A stretch of 35,505 nt of DNA from assembly GCA_029254005.1 (NCBI GenBank), contig JAQWYJ010000076.1, forward strand, positions 1 to 35,505. Direction: 5' to 3'. The translations under genes and the position numbers were made by a program. Numbering within the stretch: position 1 is the first letter of the stretch; every line of letters starts with the position of its first letter. Of this stretch, positions 26,605 to 34,739 are shown one piece after another. The DNA comes from Porticoccaceae bacterium (lineage in GTDB: Bacteria > Pseudomonadota > Gammaproteobacteria > Pseudomonadales > Porticoccaceae). The notes beneath the pieces are model-generated. The model made no database searches and had not been told where the DNA came from. It saw only the letters and a list, made by a program, of their open reading frames with translations.

Positions 26605-27356
26605 TGGTATTGATTAAGGTGTTTTTTGTATGTTTGCACGGCACTTGCCATCCCCATGGTTAATGAGTCTACGATAAAGGCATGCCCAATAGATACTTCC
26701 AATAGATTAGGAATAGTGGCAAATTTAGCTAAGTTATGAAGGTTGAGATCATGCCCAGCATTGACACCCATGCCTAGTGAAGTAGCCAGTAAAGCCGCCT
26801 GTTTGTGCTGATTAAACAGATCATCTGCAGTCTCAGTGCCCCAGGCCGCAGCAAAAGGGCCTGTATAGAGTTCAATTCGATCTGCCCCAATTAGTGCGGC
26901 TTGTTTAATTTGCTCGGCATCAGGGTCCATGAACAAACTTACTCGCATTCCTTGGCTTTTCAATTCAGCAATTATCGGCGCAAGTCTTTCGCCAGATTGA
27001 AATAAATCAAAGCCATGATCTGAGGTAAGTTGATCGTTTCCATCTGGTACCAGCGTACATTGATCCGGTTGTATTTCTGTTACTAAGGGCAGGAAACCTG
27101 GATAGTCATCTACTGCGGGAGCGAACGGATTGCCTTCGATATTGAATTCTATTCCGGCTAAGGACGTTATTAGTGCCCCTAGAATACGCACATCACTTGG
27201 TCGAATATGTCGCTGGTCTGGGCGAGGATGCACAGTGATACCATCAGCGCCATTATCGATACACAGCCGCGCGTGACTTAGGATGTCAGGATAATTGCCT
27301 TCACGAGAATTTCGCAGCAGACTAACTTTATTTAAATTAATGCTAAGTGCAGTCAT
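26601..27356 (-). CDS. pdxJ: Pyridoxine 5'-phosphate synthase
   Basis: Condenses 1-deoxy-xylulose 5-phosphate with 3-amino-2-oxopropyl phosphate to make pyridoxine 5'-phosphate, the last ring-forming step of DXP-dependent B6 synthesis. TIM barrel of 251 aa. Seen are LSINLNKVSLLRNSREGNYP (phosphate/substrate loop), ITVHPRPDQRHIR with the conserved His, FNIEGNPF with the conserved Glu, CTLVPDGNDQLTSDHGFDL, and GHDLNLHNL. The wording (NKVSLLRN, HPRPDQRHI, EGNPF, TSDHG) is that of the Bacteroidetes-type PdxJ clade, not the E. coli NIDHIATLRN/HLREDRRHI form. It starts 12 nt after the cyclophilin gene with a weak Shine-Dalgarno. Confidence 0.94.
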   Translation of the reverse strand: MTALSINLNKVSLLRNSREGNYPDILSHARLCIDNGADGITVHPRPDQRHIRPSDVRILGALITSLAGIEFNIEGNPFAPAVDDYPGFLPLVTEIQPDQCTLVPDGNDQLTSDHGFDLFQSGERLAPIIAELKSQGMRVSLFMDPDAEQIKQAALIGADRIELYTGPFAAAWGTETADDLFNQHKQAALLATSLGMGVNAGHDLNLHNLAKFATIPNLLEVSIGHAFIVDSLTMGMASAVQTYKKHLNQYQ

Positions 27357-27368
27357 AGTATATCGCTT

Positions 27369-28076
27369 TTATTTGAGGGGTATTGGCCGTTCAAAGGCAG
27401 AGTCTTTGGTTTTTCGGTCCTCAATTGCAGTCCAAACGTCTGGATTGACAAGTCTTGTAGTAAGAATGCGGATGGGCTCCACAGGCACATCGGCAAAGGT
27501 ATAGAGGCGAGTTGTTTTTACTTGCGCGATCATGTCTACCGTAGTCATGCCAGAGATAACTTTTCCAAATACGGCGTAACCTAATTTATCACCTTTAGCA
27601 TCAAGAAAAGTGTTATTTTTATGATTAATAAAAAACTGCGCCTGAGCTGAGTTTGGGTCACTCATTCGGGCCATTGCGATGGTCCCTCGTTCATTTTTCA
27701 GACCATTGTTAGACTCATTTATGATCGTAGCTCTGTTGGAGTTCCGCGGGGTCATGTCAAAAGTAAAGCCACCGGACTGAATCATAAAGTCTTTGATAAC
27801 TCTGTGAAAAATCAGGCCGTCGTAGTGATAATCATTCACATGCTTAACAAAATTGTCAACTGAAACTGGTGCTTTGTCTGGGTAAAGTTCTATTAGAATC
27901 GTGCCTTTTTCTGTTTTTAACTCAACCACTGGGTTGGATGAAGATTGCTTTTGAGCTAAAGCAGAGATCGACGCGAGAGCAATTCCTATCGCCAATATAA
28001 GAGGCAATAATTCAGCAACTTTCATACCGAAAAGATTTGTATAAACACCAAACGCACCATTCGTCTTTAACCCCAT
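27369..28076 (-). CDS. ppiA: Exported cyclophilin-type peptidyl-prolyl isomerase
   Basis: Catalyses cis-trans isomerisation of X-Pro bonds, probably in the periplasm. The catalytic core is intact: IFHRVIKDFMIQSGGF (Arg, Phe, Gln), GTIAMARMSDPNSAQAQFFINH and a GYAVFGKVISGM segment, close to E. coli PpiA. A hydrophobic signal peptide (LLPLILAIGIALASISALA, then Q) precedes it. ATG 28076 has GAGG 8 nt upstream and overlaps the previous gene by 10 nt. ATG 28025 would give a more ordinary signal peptide but lacks a Shine-Dalgarno. A short C-terminal extension (about 25 residues) is not part of the fold. Confidence 0.9.
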   Translation of the reverse strand: MGLKTNGAFGVYTNLFGMKVAELLPLILAIGIALASISALAQKQSSSNPVVELKTEKGTILIELYPDKAPVSVDNFVKHVNDYHYDGLIFHRVIKDFMIQSGGFTFDMTPRNSNRATIINESNNGLKNERGTIAMARMSDPNSAQAQFFINHKNNTFLDAKGDKLGYAVFGKVISGMTTVDMIAQVKTTRLYTFADVPVEPIRILTTRLVNPDVWTAIEDRKTKDSAFERPIPLK

Positions 28077-28849
28077 TCTGAAAGCCTCTTTCGGGTTTTA
28101 AGTTTAGGGATTAGCACAACCAGTAGAGCGCTTAGAAATAGGGTTAAAGCACCATATAAAAAGAATTGATTGCGCTGGTCGTTTTCTAGAATTTCCACTT
28201 CAGCCTGAAGCACGTTGTTGTCATTTTGTAGTATATGATTTTGTTTAACCAGAGTTTGATTCTGCTGATTGAGAGCAACCGGATCTGCAGATATGCCTTC
28301 CACTTCAGTAAGCTGTTTTTCGATTTTTTGTTTATCCATCGCTAACAAGCTATTTTTGCTGCGCATTTCTTCAAGTTGTATGCGAAGTTCTGAGATGGTC
28401 TCTTGGAGTGCTTCTATTGTGTTACTAGCATCACTAAGTTTTATTTTGCTGGCAGCTAAGAGTTGTTTTCCAGCGGGTGAGCTGACAATGAATTGCTCTT
28501 CCATCCAGCCTTTATAGCCTTTAGCAGTTGAAATTAGGCCCCAGCCATTGCGAAGGTCAGTGAGCTCCACTTTGGTTCCAGATTTTATTCCCCAATGTAC
28601 TATTTTACAGCGTGGGCAAGGTGTTTCGCGCAATGGAACAAAAAATTCATCAGACACATATTTTGTTACTGGCTTAAAACTAGTTTTTTGATTTTCTGTA
28701 GCGGCTGTTGGCGCCACGATTTCCTTGATATCTGGCGGATCAATGAATTCATTGGTCTGCACGGCTTGTTCAGCAGAATCATTGTCCTGAGCTAACAGTC
28801 CATTGCCGGCCGCAAGCGCCAGTAGCATAATTACACTATGGGTTTTCAT
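28067..28849 (-). CDS. TIGR04211-like SH3 domain protein (YgiM-type)
   Basis: Envelope protein of unknown exact role. It has a signal peptide (MKTHSVIMLLALAAGNGLLA), a bacterial SH3 domain (about 62-120, KYVSDEFFVPLRE..GTKVELTDLRNGWGLISTAKGYKGWM), a long coiled coil (about 135-220, Gln/Asn/Glu-rich heptads) and a C-terminal membrane helix (FFLYGALTLFLSALLVVLIP) with a basic tail. This order matches E. coli YgiM. Unusually the SH3 RT-loop holds a CPRC pair that could form a disulfide or bind metal. It heads the minus-strand operon continuing through ppiA and pdxJ, and its stop overlaps the ppiA start. Confidence 0.85.
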   Translation of the reverse strand: MKTHSVIMLLALAAGNGLLAQDNDSAEQAVQTNEFIDPPDIKEIVAPTAATENQKTSFKPVTKYVSDEFFVPLRETPCPRCKIVHWGIKSGTKVELTDLRNGWGLISTAKGYKGWMEEQFIVSSPAGKQLLAASKIKLSDASNTIEALQETISELRIQLEEMRSKNSLLAMDKQKIEKQLTEVEGISADPVALNQQNQTLVKQNHILQNDNNVLQAEVEILENDQRNQFFLYGALTLFLSALLVVLIPKLKTRKRLSEWG

Positions 28850-28915
28850 GATATATAACCACTGTTTTAAAACCAGACTCTATATTAACATCACCTAAAA
28901 TAAACCGCGATCTTA

Positions 28916-29215
28916 TTATGGGAGAACTTTTTTGAAGGGTTTTACTGTAACTTTTTTGTACACGCCAGCATCAGAATAAGGATCCATATCCGCCCATTTC
29001 TGTGCGGCCTGCAAGTTTTCAAATTCAGCAATGATTAGGCTGCCTGTAAATCCAGCTTCTCCAGGTTCTACATTGTCAATAGCGGGATTTGGGCCGGCCA
29101 CCAGCAGTCTTCCTTGTTCTTTTAGATCAAACAGTCTCTGCAGATGGGCGGGACGAGCTTGTTGTCGCAACGCTAAGCTATTTTCAATATCTTCACTGAC
29201 AATTGCATACCACAT
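28916..29215 (-). CDS. yciI: YciI family protein
   Basis: Small ferredoxin-like alpha/beta protein of 99 aa, the YciI/YCII family, whose members are related to muconolactone-type isomerases but have no settled role in Gammaproteobacteria. The family pattern is seen as [27 protein letters not shown] (with the conserved His), a central [43 protein letters not shown] and a KPFKKVLP end. AGGAAA lies 6 nt before the ATG. It begins 1 nt after the stop of the VC0807-type gene and is probably co-transcribed with it. Confidence 0.92.
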   Translation of the reverse strand: MWYAIVSEDIENSLALRQQARPAHLQRLFDLKEQGRLLVAGPNPAIDNVEPGEAGFTGSLIIAEFENLQAAQKWADMDPYSDAGVYKKVTVKPFKKVLP

Positions 29216-29216
29216 T

Positions 29217-29960
29217 TTATTTTTCCTGTGAGTTAGTATTTAGAATTGATTCCATGGTCAAGCCTGTTAGGCGCGTAATACCGCGAAACACATACATAAG
29301 GTTTGCGGTTAAAATTACCGTTAGGGGAACGGCGATAACCGGGAAGCTTAGTGCTGTCATTTTACCTAATTGCTGATTAAAGAGCTCTGTGCCGGGGTCT
29401 GCGGTGAGCATGACTACCGCAAGACCATAGTTGAGTGCCGCGGATAGTAAAAAAGAAGCGGCTAAAAACCAGGAGGCGTTCATGAGTAGTTTATCAAAGT
29501 CCGCTTGATTGTTAGTCTGATGCAATGACTCTGTCACTAAGTCTATGTTGATGATTGATTTGTTCAATAAAAAAGTATGAATCAACGGTTGAGATGTTTT
29601 GGTTGATAACACAACTGCAACGCCCAGCATCCCGGGTATTGCGGCTTCTTTAATAGCAATGTAACTGGCATCTAATTCTAATAAGCTAATACTTCCTGTG
29701 AGAGTAATACTGACAATGCCTAATGCTGAGAAAAAGTTGACCTTCTTGGAAATAATTAGATCACGCAAACCGTAAATAATTGGGAAGAAAAGCGCGACTA
29801 CTATAGCAAGTTTGATGCCCAGAAATGCATCTGCGCTAAGTTTGGTTAAGATCAGAGTGGGAAGTATTAAATTAAAGATTAAATTCCACAATAAGCTTGG
29901 TTGTTTAGTCCCGGGCTTAGGTTTTTTGTGTGATACGCTTGATATTGGGTTTTTTGTCAT
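29217..29960 (-). CDS. VC0807-family multi-pass membrane protein
   Basis: Inner-membrane protein of 247 aa with about six helices ([99 protein letters not shown]). The conserved wording [38 protein letters not shown] and [12 protein letters not shown] matches the VC0807 family, which is distantly like IspZ/YciB septation proteins; no activity is established. Upstream of yciI and divergent from yciO. Confidence 0.8.
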   Translation of the reverse strand: MTKNPISSVSHKKPKPGTKQPSLLWNLIFNLILPTLILTKLSADAFLGIKLAIVVALFFPIIYGLRDLIISKKVNFFSALGIVSITLTGSISLLELDASYIAIKEAAIPGMLGVAVVLSTKTSQPLIHTFLLNKSIINIDLVTESLHQTNNQADFDKLLMNASWFLAASFLLSAALNYGLAVVMLTADPGTELFNQQLGKMTALSFPVIAVPLTVILTANLMYVFRGITRLTGLTMESILNTNSQEK

Positions 29961-30027
29961 AGGAAGTCACTTGATCAGTAATTCGTGCATTGTATCTGAC
30001 AGAAGCACCATGTCGACTATCAATAAA

Positions 30028-30056
30028 ACTATTTACAACAAAAGTAACACCTTTTA
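30028..30056 (+). promoter_or_regulatory. Possible yciO promoter
   Basis: TTTACA, a 17-nt spacer, then TATGCG followed directly by ATAAT, in the 139-nt gap between the divergent membrane-protein gene and yciO. The -35 match is good but the -10 is poor. I see no clear promoter for the opposite strand. Confidence 0.3.
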
Positions 30057-30099
30057 TGCGATAATATGATCTGCAAGTACCGCCGGTAAGGAATCTGTT

Positions 30100-30720
30100 T
30101 TGCCCAGTCAATACTTTTCAGTCCACCCAAAAAACCCTCAGACGCGCTCTATAGCTCAGATAGCTGAGATCGTTCGCCGAGGAGGCGTAATTGTATACCC
30201 AACGGACTCTGTTTACGCCATTGGTTGTCATATTGGTGATAAGAACGCACTTGAACGTATAAGAGCTATTCGACAATTAGACAAAAAACATAACTTTACG
30301 CTAGTTTGTCGGGATTTATCGGAGCTTGCTAATTATGCGAGAGTTGATAATGCAGCTTTTAGAATCATAAAGGCAAGTACGCCGGGTGCATTCACATTCA
30401 TATTGAATGCGACATCTGAGGTGCCAAAAAGATTAATGCACCCAAAGCGAAAAACCATTGGTATAAGAGTTCCTGAGAGTGCAATTGTTAAAGCGCTACT
30501 TGATGAGCTGGGCGAGCCTATGATGAGTGTGACGCTCTCAATGCCTGGTGATGAATATCCGCTGTCTGATCCTTATGATATAAAGCAAATTATGAATCAT
30601 CATGTGGATGCTGTGGTCGATGGCGGCTATTGTGGTCACGAGCCAACTACTGTGGTTGATATGACAGATGCAAGTCCACAAATACTGCGGCATGGTCAGG
30701 GTGATTTTTCTGGTTATTGA
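30100..30720 (+). CDS. yciO: YciO protein (Sua5/YrdC family)
   Basis: Paralogue of the threonylcarbamoyl-AMP synthase TsaC/Sua5, whose own reaction is less certain. 206 aa with VIVYPTDSVYAIGCHIGDKNALERIRAIRQLDKKHNFTLVCRDLSELANYARVD, STPGAFTFIL, KRKTIGIRVPES and PTTVVDMTDASPQILRHGQGD, almost word for word the E. coli YciO pattern (HNFTLMCRDLSEL). It starts at TTG with a strong TAAGGA 7 nt upstream, which decides the start; no ATG lies nearby in frame. Sits 55 nt upstream of scpA. Confidence 0.92.
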   Translation: MPSQYFSVHPKNPQTRSIAQIAEIVRRGGVIVYPTDSVYAIGCHIGDKNALERIRAIRQLDKKHNFTLVCRDLSELANYARVDNAAFRIIKASTPGAFTFILNATSEVPKRLMHPKRKTIGIRVPESAIVKALLDELGEPMMSVTLSMPGDEYPLSDPYDIKQIMNHHVDAVVDGGYCGHEPTTVVDMTDASPQILRHGQGDFSGY

Positions 30721-30775
30721 TGCCGATGAAGCCTATTCAGGTTATACTAATATGAATGAAAAGTTGAGGTAAAAC

Positions 30776-31672
30776 GTGGTTGGCAAAGCAGCTTCAAATA
30801 TAAGCACAGTACCGCAGAGCAGTGGTCGAGCGCCGTCTGATAAAGATGAGGCGGCGATGCAGGAGGAGTATGCCAGTAAACTTAACCCACAGCAGGAAGA
30901 AATGCCATTTGCAGTTGTGCAGGGTAAAGAATTAACCACCCTGCCGAAAGATTTATATATTCCACCGGATGCTCTTGAGGTTATCTTAGAGGCTTTTGAA
31001 GGTCCTTTAGACTTACTTTTGTACCTCATTCGGCGGCAAAATTTGGATATTCTTGACATTAATGTAGCTGAAATTACTCGTCAGTACATGGGGTATATTG
31101 AGCTAATGGAAGCTATTCAGCTTGAGCTTGCGGCGGAGTATCTGGTTATGGCGGCTATGCTTGCTGAAATCAAATCTCGGATTTTACTTCCCCGTCAGGT
31201 AGCAGAAACTGATGACGAGGAAGATCCCCGCGGAGAGCTTATCCGTCGACTTCAAGAGTATGAACGATTCAAGGTGGCTGCTGAGGATATTGATGAAATG
31301 CCTCGATTAGGTAGAGATCTGCATCAGGCCAGTGGCGAGTCTCCGGAGCGTGATCAAGAGCGCCATTATCCTGATGTCGATATGCGCGAGGTGGTTTCGG
31401 CATTGGCCAATGTGTTGCAGAGAGCTGAAATGTTTGAGTCCCATCATATTCAGCGCGAAAAGTTGTCAACTCGTGAACGTATGTCGCAGGTGTTAGACAG
31501 AATTAGAGGTAAACAGTTTGTTGCTTTTATAAGTTTGTTCAATGAAGAAGAAGGGCGCCTTGGGGTTGTAGTGACCTTTTTGGCGGTGATGGAGTTGATT
31601 AAAGAATCACTGGTGGAGATCGTGCAAAACGAGTCTTTTGGACCAATTCATGTTAAAGCTAGGTCATCATGA
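30776..31672 (+). CDS. scpA: Segregation and condensation protein ScpA
   Basis: Kleisin that bridges SMC heads and binds ScpB. The start is GTG at 30776 with GAGG 6 nt upstream. A non-conserved, polar N-terminal leader (about 1-60) precedes the winged-helix/SMC-neck region FEGPLDLLLYLIRRQNLDILDINVAEITRQYM (about 78-109) and EYLVMAAMLAEIKSRILLP (about 124-142). The linker is acidic, and the C-terminal winged helix (FISLFNEEEGRLGVVVTFLAVMELIKE) contacts the SMC cap. TATACT at 30743-30748 could serve a local promoter. Overlaps scpB by 4 nt (ATGA). Confidence 0.95.
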   Translation: MVGKAASNISTVPQSSGRAPSDKDEAAMQEEYASKLNPQQEEMPFAVVQGKELTTLPKDLYIPPDALEVILEAFEGPLDLLLYLIRRQNLDILDINVAEITRQYMGYIELMEAIQLELAAEYLVMAAMLAEIKSRILLPRQVAETDDEEDPRGELIRRLQEYERFKVAAEDIDEMPRLGRDLHQASGESPERDQERHYPDVDMREVVSALANVLQRAEMFESHHIQREKLSTRERMSQVLDRIRGKQFVAFISLFNEEEGRLGVVVTFLAVMELIKESLVEIVQNESFGPIHVKARSS

Positions 31673-32406
31673 AGTCAGAATTAGTAAGAAAAATTATCGA
31701 AGGCGCTATTTTGGCTGCAGGTAAACCTGTAGATTTAGGTCGCCTAGAATCATTGTTTGACAAAGATGAGTGTCCTCCTAAGGATCAGCTGAGAGCAGCT
31801 ATTGAGGAAATTCAGTCCGATTGCCGTGGTCGAGGATTTGAGTTAGTGCAAGTGGCAAGTGGTTATCGATTCCAAGTTCGACAGGACCTCTCTAGTTGGG
31901 TAAATAAATTATGGGAAGAAAAACCCAAACGATATTCCAGAGCAATGCTTGAAACCCTTGCATTGGTGGCATATCGCCAGCCACTAACAAGAGGGGATAT
32001 CGAATCAGTTCGAGGTGTTGCAGTGAGTTCGGATATTATAAAGTCCTTGCAAGAGCGAGATTGGGTGCGTGTAGTAGGGCATCGCGATGTTCCTGGGCGG
32101 CCAGCCCTATATGCGACAACTAAAGGCTTTTTAGATTATTTTAACTTAAAGAGTCTCGAGCACTTGCCTGCGCTCAATGAAATTAAAGATTTCTCTGAGC
32201 TGGATCCTGATCTTGAATTGGCTCTTGCTGGTCATCAGCCAAACACAGCTGCTGCCAACGACAATGCTTTGAATACAGGTGCTACTGTGGCTGAATTTAA
32301 CTTAGATCGTCAACAGGACGGTGTAATATCAACAACAGATCAGTCAGTATTTGCCGCGACGCCAGAATCGAGTCTCGAACAAGATAAAGGACCTATTAAT
32401 GAGTGA
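31669..32406 (+). CDS. scpB: Segregation and condensation protein ScpB
   Basis: Winged-helix dimer that binds ScpA in the bacterial condensin. The N-terminal winged helices (IIEGAILAAGKPVDLGRLESLF ... YRFQVRQDLSSWVNKL) and the second winged helix (KPKRYSRAMLETLALVAYRQPLTRGDIESVRGVAVSSDIIKSLQERDWVRVVGHRDVPGRPALYATTKGFLDYF) are typical. The C-terminal 65 residues are polar and unconserved. The stop overlaps the rluB start by 8 nt. Confidence 0.95.
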   Translation: MKSELVRKIIEGAILAAGKPVDLGRLESLFDKDECPPKDQLRAAIEEIQSDCRGRGFELVQVASGYRFQVRQDLSSWVNKLWEEKPKRYSRAMLETLALVAYRQPLTRGDIESVRGVAVSSDIIKSLQERDWVRVVGHRDVPGRPALYATTKGFLDYFNLKSLEHLPALNEIKDFSELDPDLELALAGHQPNTAAANDNALNTGATVAEFNLDRQQDGVISTTDQSVFAATPESSLEQDKGPINE

Positions 32407-33235
32407 AAAATTACAGAAGCTTCTCGCCACTGTTGGTTTAGGGTCTAGGCGAGAGCTTGAAAAATGGATTTCTGCCGGTCGTGTGTCAGTGAATGGATCG
32501 ATATCAAAATTAGGCGATCGAGCTGTACCAGAGGATAGGATTTTAGTGGATGGTCGTCCGGTCAAGATAGTTACTGATGATAGTCCAAGAGTTTTGATGT
32601 ACAGCAAGCCTGAGGGGGAAGTGTGTACCTCGAGTGATCCTGATGGACGTCCCACTGTTTTTGATAGGTTGCCGCGCTTGAACCGTGGTAGGTGGATTGC
32701 TGTTGGACGCTTGGATATCAACACCAGCGGTCTTTTGCTGTTTACTAACCATGGAGAGTTGGCCAATCGACTGATGCATCCCTCCTATGAAATCAAGCGT
32801 GAATATATGGCGCGTATTCACGGTGAAGTGACTGAAACTATGATAGCTAGGCTTACCGAAGGCGTTATTCTTGAGGACGGCATCGCTAAATTTCAGACGG
32901 TCAAAGCTCAGCATGCTCGGAGTAGCGACGAACGCAGTGCCAGTAACCAGTGGTTTAAGGTTATTCTAGCCGAGGGTCGTACGCGGGAAGTTCGTCGCCT
33001 GTGGGAGTCTCAAGGTGTTGAAGTAAACAGGTTAAAACGAATCAGTTATGGGCCGATTGAGTTGCCCTCAATTGTACGTCGGTCTGAATTTATTGATCTA
33101 GATCCAAAACAAGTTATATCGCTATTTCGTGCTGTTGGAATACGGCCGCCAAAATTTAATGAAAAAAATGTCTTGCGCGATATACGCGAGCGAAAAGAGA
33201 AGAAACTTCGTGCGCGCGGAAATCCCTATAGTTAG
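32399..33235 (+). CDS. rluB: 23S rRNA pseudouridine synthase RluB
   Basis: Forms a pseudouridine in 23S rRNA (position 2605 in E. coli). The ATG at 32399, with AAGGA 7 nt upstream, is chosen over the longer frame from 32351; it gives 278 aa with MSEKLQKLLATVGLGSRRELEKWISAGRVSVNG, the S4 RNA-binding domain. The synthase domain has GRLDINTSGLLLFTNHGELANRLMHPSY, where the Asp is catalytic, and EGRTREVRRLWESQG. A basic tail (RERKEKKLRARGNPYS) follows. scpA-scpB-rluB is a common gene order. It ends 7 nt from the convergent yciK. Confidence 0.94.
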   Translation: MSEKLQKLLATVGLGSRRELEKWISAGRVSVNGSISKLGDRAVPEDRILVDGRPVKIVTDDSPRVLMYSKPEGEVCTSSDPDGRPTVFDRLPRLNRGRWIAVGRLDINTSGLLLFTNHGELANRLMHPSYEIKREYMARIHGEVTETMIARLTEGVILEDGIAKFQTVKAQHARSSDERSASNQWFKVILAEGRTREVRRLWESQGVEVNRLKRISYGPIELPSIVRRSEFIDLDPKQVISLFRAVGIRPPKFNEKNVLRDIRERKEKKLRARGNPYS

Positions 33236-33242
33236 TATAATC

Positions 33243-34013
33243 TCACGAGGTGCGAATTTGTGCCTCAATAGATTGTCCGTTCATGTCGTTGCTGTCGGAA
33301 CCAAGAAGATACAAATAGGCGGGCATAATGTCCTCTGCTGTGGCCAGCTGTTCTGGGTTTTCAGCCGGGAACGCCTGAGCACGCATATCCGTTCTTGTGG
33401 CGCCAGGGTTTATGGCGTTTATTCGAACAGAGCCTATTGCCTCGACTTCTGAGGCCCACGTTTGAACCAGGCCTTCAATGGCGAATTTGGATACCGCATA
33501 CGCCCCCCAAAATGCTCTGCCGATGCGACCCACACCAGAAGTGGTGAATACAATTGATGCGTCTGAAGATCTTTCAAGTACGTACATCAGTGACTGTGTC
33601 AATTGCACCTGAGAGGTTAAATTTACCTGTAACACCTTGTCCCACAGAGAGCTAGTGTAGTGACTAAGAGGTGTTCTCTGGCCTAGGATAGCTGCATTTA
33701 GTAGCAGGCCATCGAGTCGACCGAATTGTTCATCAATAGTTTTGGCTAGTTCGTCGTAGTTTTCAGTTGTGGCCCCTTCAAAGTCAATCGGAACTATGTG
33801 GGGTTCCGGGTGGTTGGCGGAGATAATCTCGTTGTAGACTGACTCTAGTTTAGACACGGTACGGCCTGCGAGAATAACCGTGGCGCCAGCTTGTGCACAG
33901 GCTAATGCCGCAGTGCGGCCAATGCCGCTACCAGCTCCTGTAATAAAAATAACTCTCTCTGCAAGATGCTGGTGGGGTGGTACGTAGCGAATTATGTCTT
34001 GGGTAGAATGCAA
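33243..34013 (-). CDS. yciK: YciK-type short-chain dehydrogenase
   Basis: NAD(P)-dependent SDR of unknown substrate. It shows the classic TGAGSGIGRTAA nucleotide motif (about 25-36), LLLNAAILGQ (NNAG-like), catalytic Ser in FTTSGVGRIGRAFWGAY and YAVSK, and PGATRTDMRAQAFPAENPEQL, a wording specific to the YciK group. The frame opens with TTG at 34013 and no in-frame ATG before residue 140, so TTG is the likely start (a GAG lies 8 nt upstream). Here it follows mupP and ubiG, the same order as in Pseudomonas. Confidence 0.88.
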   Translation of the reverse strand: MHSTQDIIRYVPPHQHLAERVIFITGAGSGIGRTAALACAQAGATVILAGRTVSKLESVYNEIISANHPEPHIVPIDFEGATTENYDELAKTIDEQFGRLDGLLLNAAILGQRTPLSHYTSSLWDKVLQVNLTSQVQLTQSLMYVLERSSDASIVFTTSGVGRIGRAFWGAYAVSKFAIEGLVQTWASEVEAIGSVRINAINPGATRTDMRAQAFPAENPEQLATAEDIMPAYLYLLGSDSNDMNGQSIEAQIRTS

Positions 34014-34035
34014 AATGGTTGCTCACTAGTTCTCG

Positions 34036-34698
34036 TTATTGTTTGAAAAGTAATTGGTAAAGTTGGTCTGATTTATGAACTATAAAGCTAGCATCCCAAC
34101 TAGAGATGTCCTCGCTACTAGGGATATATCCCCAGCCAGCTGCTACAGTCACCATGCCCGCGGCGCGACCCGCGTCGATATCTCTGCGATGATCACCAAT
34201 ATAGATACAGTCTTCTGGTGCCAAGGCAAGCTTGTCGGCGGCAAGTAGCATAGCTTCCGGATGCGGTTTGGGATGAACAACATGATCTGGACAAATCACT
34301 GTGGCGCAGTTTGTCATAAGAGATAATCGTTCAAGAACAGCAATGGTGTATTTCCAAGGTTTATTGGTCACAATGCCCCAAGGTATCTGTTTTTCCAGGC
34401 AGGTTTCAAGCACTTGATTTAAGCCCTTAAATAGATGCGTCTTATCGGCCAAATGTTTAAAGTACAGACCAAGGTATTGCTCTTTAATCGCGTTAAATTC
34501 GGTATGTTCAGATGTCAGGCCAAAACCTGCTAAAATTAGCCCTGCTGAACCATTAGTTACGCTGGTTCTAACCTTTGAATTTTTAATTGGCGCTCGTCCG
34601 TGCATCTTTAACTGAATATTCAATGCCGTAATAAAATCAGGCGCCGTATCAAGCAGAGTGCCATCTAGATCAAATAAAACGGCCTTAAAATTTGGCAT
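34036..34698 (-). CDS. mupP: HAD phosphatase, probably N-acetylmuramic acid 6-phosphate phosphatase MupP
   Basis: Haloacid-dehalogenase phosphatase of 220 aa. Motif I is FDLDGTLLDTAPD with both catalytic Asp residues, motif II is IVTNKP (Thr), motif III is the Lys of HPKPHPEAM, and motif IV is IGDHRRDIDAGRAAGM. Sequence alone cannot separate Gph (phosphoglycolate phosphatase) from MupP, but the ubiG-mupP-yciK order is the Pseudomonas context of MupP, which dephosphorylates MurNAc-6-phosphate in the AmgK/MurU cell-wall recycling route. If amgK-murU are absent from the genome, Gph would be the better name. Confidence 0.8.
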   Translation of the reverse strand: MPNFKAVLFDLDGTLLDTAPDFITALNIQLKMHGRAPIKNSKVRTSVTNGSAGLILAGFGLTSEHTEFNAIKEQYLGLYFKHLADKTHLFKGLNQVLETCLEKQIPWGIVTNKPWKYTIAVLERLSLMTNCATVICPDHVVHPKPHPEAMLLAADKLALAPEDCIYIGDHRRDIDAGRAAGMVTVAAGWGYIPSSEDISSWDASFIVHKSDQLYQLLFKQ

Positions 34699-34739
34699 TA
34701 ATTAATTCCTCGTCACCGTTATCGCTATCGTTGATATTG

